NCBI GenBank assembly: GCA_012512605.1
Contig: JAAZDX010000016.1
Span: forward strand, 1 to 8,190
Source of the DNA: Bacillota bacterium
Lineage (GTDB): Bacteria; Bacillota; UBA4882; UBA10575
Direction of reading: 5' to 3'
Length of the DNA stretch: 8,190 bases
The notes below the pieces were generated by a model. The model saw only the letters and a list, made by a program, of their open reading frames with translations. It had not been told where the DNA came from and made no database searches. Every line of letters begins with the position of its first letter. Position 1 is the stretch's first letter. Below are positions 6,713-8,190 of this stretch, piece after piece. Position numbers and translations under genes: made by a program.

Positions 6713-6787
6713 AAGCCATCGGAAAACACTCCTTTTGGGGTTGTTTCAACAACTTTCCATTTCGGAGTCCCGATGGCTTTTTCCTTT
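6713..6787 (+). terminator. multi-stem intrinsic terminator, copy 2 of a repeated RNA element
   Basis: It starts 26 bases after the EAL gene stop. Outer stem: AAGCCATCGG (6713-6722) with CCGATGGCTT (6770-6779). Middle stem: ACTCC (6728-6732) with GGAGT (6764-6768). Inner stem: TGG (6736-6738) with CCA (6757-6759). A GTTGTT/AACAAC apical pairing is possible (6740-6753). The tail is TTTTTCCTTTT. The layout matches the element at 1862 with nearly equal spacing and length (67 against 66 bases). Confidence 0.65.
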
Positions 6788-6980
6788 TATGAAATTGCGA
6801 ACTTAATTATACACTAACCATAGCTCCGGCACCTGAATCATAATTTTTCAAGATCTGAAATCACATTACCTCCAGGCAAGTTTTTTCCCCAATCTCCCGG
6901 CAACAAGCCTAAACCGTTTTTTCAGGACTCCTTCGGAAATTAATCAGTTTGCTATGTCATCTTTTACCCAACCTCTCCAG

Positions 6981-7631
6981 CTATTCAGTGATCACTGCCA
7001 TTTTGTGCAATAGATAGTCTTCCGGTCCATTACCAGCCATTATATATTTTACAAAACAACCTTTTGCTTCCTGATAACGGGAGAATAAAGCTAATTTCGA
7101 AGCCGGGTCATGATACACTTTCCAATACCCGCTTACTAGCTCCTTTTTTCCGCGGTTACGAATAAAGCCTAATACATCCGGCAAAGGAATGCCGAGAAAG
7201 ATCCCGATTTCGTGGGGACAACCAACTTGAAATCTGGTTTCCAAATCAGATAAGGCCGTCTCCAAAGTTAGTTCTTTTCGGTAACCACAGGACCTTAAAT
7301 AATGCGCCGCAGACTCCTCCCGTATGACTCCTTGCAGCAGGCACGGCTGATAAAAAAGGACCACTGTCCGTTCCGGAGCACGCATTAATTCAAAATAGCG
7401 AAAGTTCCCCGCAGTGGGAAGCTGTTCCCGTTTTTTTACCCATGCATCGCTCAGCTTTCGGGTTCCCTTATTGCTAAAGTTTAATAAGACAGAAGGTTTC
7501 TCCCCTTCTAAAACTGGAGCTGAATGGTAAGCGATTATCGATAATAAATAATCGGATGATTGGTAATCTCCTATTTTTTGCCGATACCAAAGATTAATGC
7601 CATCTGCACCTAGTCTCATCATAAACCTCAT
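6981..7631 (-). CDS. DUF3793 family protein
   Basis: A soluble protein of up to 216 residues from a clostridial family of unknown function often found near iron, flavodoxin or Nif-like genes. The family signature is clear at residues 138-173: CPHEIGIFLG, then DVLGFIRNRGKKEL, then GYWKVY, followed by a helix with FSRYQEAKGCF. The N-terminal half has the expected YHSAPVLEGEKPSVLL and a strand reading RTVVLFYQP. The frame is open from ATG 7631, but GAGG at 7626-7629 lies just upstream of ATG 7622 and ATG 7619, so translation more likely starts at 7619 (MRLGADG, 212 residues). An in-frame TGA upstream rules out a longer N-terminus. It is separated from the NifX-like gene by a terminator, so it is probably transcribed on its own; I found no convincing promoter in 7632-7827. 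Confidence 0.83.
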   Translation of the reverse strand: MRFMMRLGADGINLWYRQKIGDYQSSDYLLSIIAYHSAPVLEGEKPSVLLNFSNKGTRKLSDAWVKKREQLPTAGNFRYFELMRAPERTVVLFYQPCLLQGVIREESAAHYLRSCGYRKELTLETALSDLETRFQVGCPHEIGIFLGIPLPDVLGFIRNRGKKELVSGYWKVYHDPASKLALFSRYQEAKGCFVKYIMAGNGPEDYLLHKMAVITE

Positions 7632-7827
7632 TGGCTTGCTAGATCTGGGGATGGGATAGGATCAGTGCTGTTCATAAAAGCAAATACCCTTCAACCCAGC
7701 CATAGCATTTCCAATAACGGGCCCTTTTTAATCAAAGCCTCATCGCGAAGCCAACAACCCGCATTCTTAGGTTTTTATTACATTTAGCTTCTCCGTTCTA
7801 ATAAGATAGGCGCTAGTCTTAATAAAC

Positions 7828-7859
7828 AGTGCCTGTATTACTGAGATAATACAGGCACT
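7828..7859 (-). terminator. rho-independent terminator of the NifX-like gene
   Basis: AGTGCCTGTATTA (7828-7840) pairs perfectly over 13 bases with TAATACAGGCACT (7847-7859) around CTGAGA. On the minus strand the hairpin is followed by GTTTATTAAG and lies about 30 bases past the stop at 7889. On the plus strand there is no T tract, so it serves the minus-strand gene. Confidence 0.75.
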
Positions 7860-7888
7860 ACTAATCACCACACGAATACAGTGCAATC

Positions 7889-8190
7889 CTAGCCCCCACA
7901 TTCCTCATGGTGTTGATGTTCATGACAAACCGAACCGGTGGATTTTAAAGACCCTTGTAGGTACGCTTCCACCGCTGCTTTAGCCTTACCACTGGCGCCG
8001 ACAATAACTTCGATCCCTTTTTCATCGAAGAGATCAATCGCCCCGCCGCCCATACCGCCGGAGATTACCACATTGACGCCCAGATCATTCAGGTAGTTGG
8101 GCAGGAAACCGGGCCGATGCCCCGGGTTTGGTATGGACTCACTTTTCACGATCTGATTGCTTTCCACTTCAAAAATATTGAAGTTAGCGC
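7889..8190 (-). CDS. NifX/NifB-like dinitrogenase iron-molybdenum cofactor family protein, 3' part
   Basis: The last 100 residues of a small protein of the NifX/NifB C-terminal family (iron-molybdenum cofactor binding or accessory), with the start beyond the right edge; about 20 residues are probably missing. Visible are NFNIFEVES, then PNPGHRPGFLPNYL, then VNVVISGGMGGGAIDLF, then GIEVIVGASG and AVEAYLQGSL, all typical of stand-alone members in anaerobes. The tail is metal-binding in character, with CHEHQHHEECGG before the stop. A GTG at 8165-8167 is in frame, but conserved residues before it show it is not the start. Members of this kind occur widely in organisms without nitrogenase, so nitrogen fixation should not be inferred. 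Confidence 0.88.
   Translation of the reverse strand, partial: ANFNIFEVESNQIVKSESIPNPGHRPGFLPNYLNDLGVNVVISGGMGGGAIDLFDEKGIEVIVGASGKAKAAVEAYLQGSLKSTGSVCHEHQHHEECGG

Overview
The window looks like chromosomal DNA from an anaerobic Firmicute (Clostridia or a related class; the genus cannot be read from the sequence). The case rests on strong AGGAGG-type ribosome binding sites, a DUF3793 protein next to a NifX/NifB-like metal-cofactor protein (a typical anaerobic clostridial pairing), a GntP-type gluconate permease, a CcpA-like site near an arabinose gene, and intrinsic terminators after most genes. It reads as a loose series of mostly single-gene units rather than one operon.

Layout. 1-310 (minus): 5' end of a GntP-family permease with its promoter and a possible operator. 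474-789 (minus): a 50-residue orphan ORF overlapping what looks like the C-terminal scrap of a GGDEF domain. 857-1936 (plus): promoter, a lipoprotein with a bacterial Ig-like domain whose signal peptide is out of frame by one base, and a complex terminator. 2097-3661 (minus): terminator and L-arabinose isomerase (araA), full length but broken by one missing base. 3662-4293: about 630 bases of regulatory or non-coding DNA. 4294-6687 (plus): a large c-di-GMP protein (truncated receiver, two PAS domains, degenerate GGDEF, intact EAL), followed by a second complex terminator resembling the one after the lipoprotein. 6981-7631 (minus): DUF3793 protein. 7828-8190 (minus): terminator and 3' part of a NifX/NifB-like gene.

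How the genes work together. araA and the gluconate permease point to use of plant-type sugars and sugar acids, but araB, araD and an arabinose transporter are not in the window. The EAL protein should hydrolyse c-di-GMP in response to PAS-sensed signals; its receiver input is probably dead. DUF3793 and the NifX-like protein belong to the poorly understood iron-sulfur or molybdenum accessory repertoire of anaerobes.

Two things stand out. First, four coding regions carry damage: single-base shifts in araA and the lipoprotein, a truncated receiver and a GGDEF scrap. This fits local gene decay, assembly error, or both. Second, two 66-67-base terminator-like elements, after unrelated genes, share a three-stem architecture with what look like compensating base changes. 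I found no CRISPR array, transposase, tRNA, rRNA or recognisable riboswitch.
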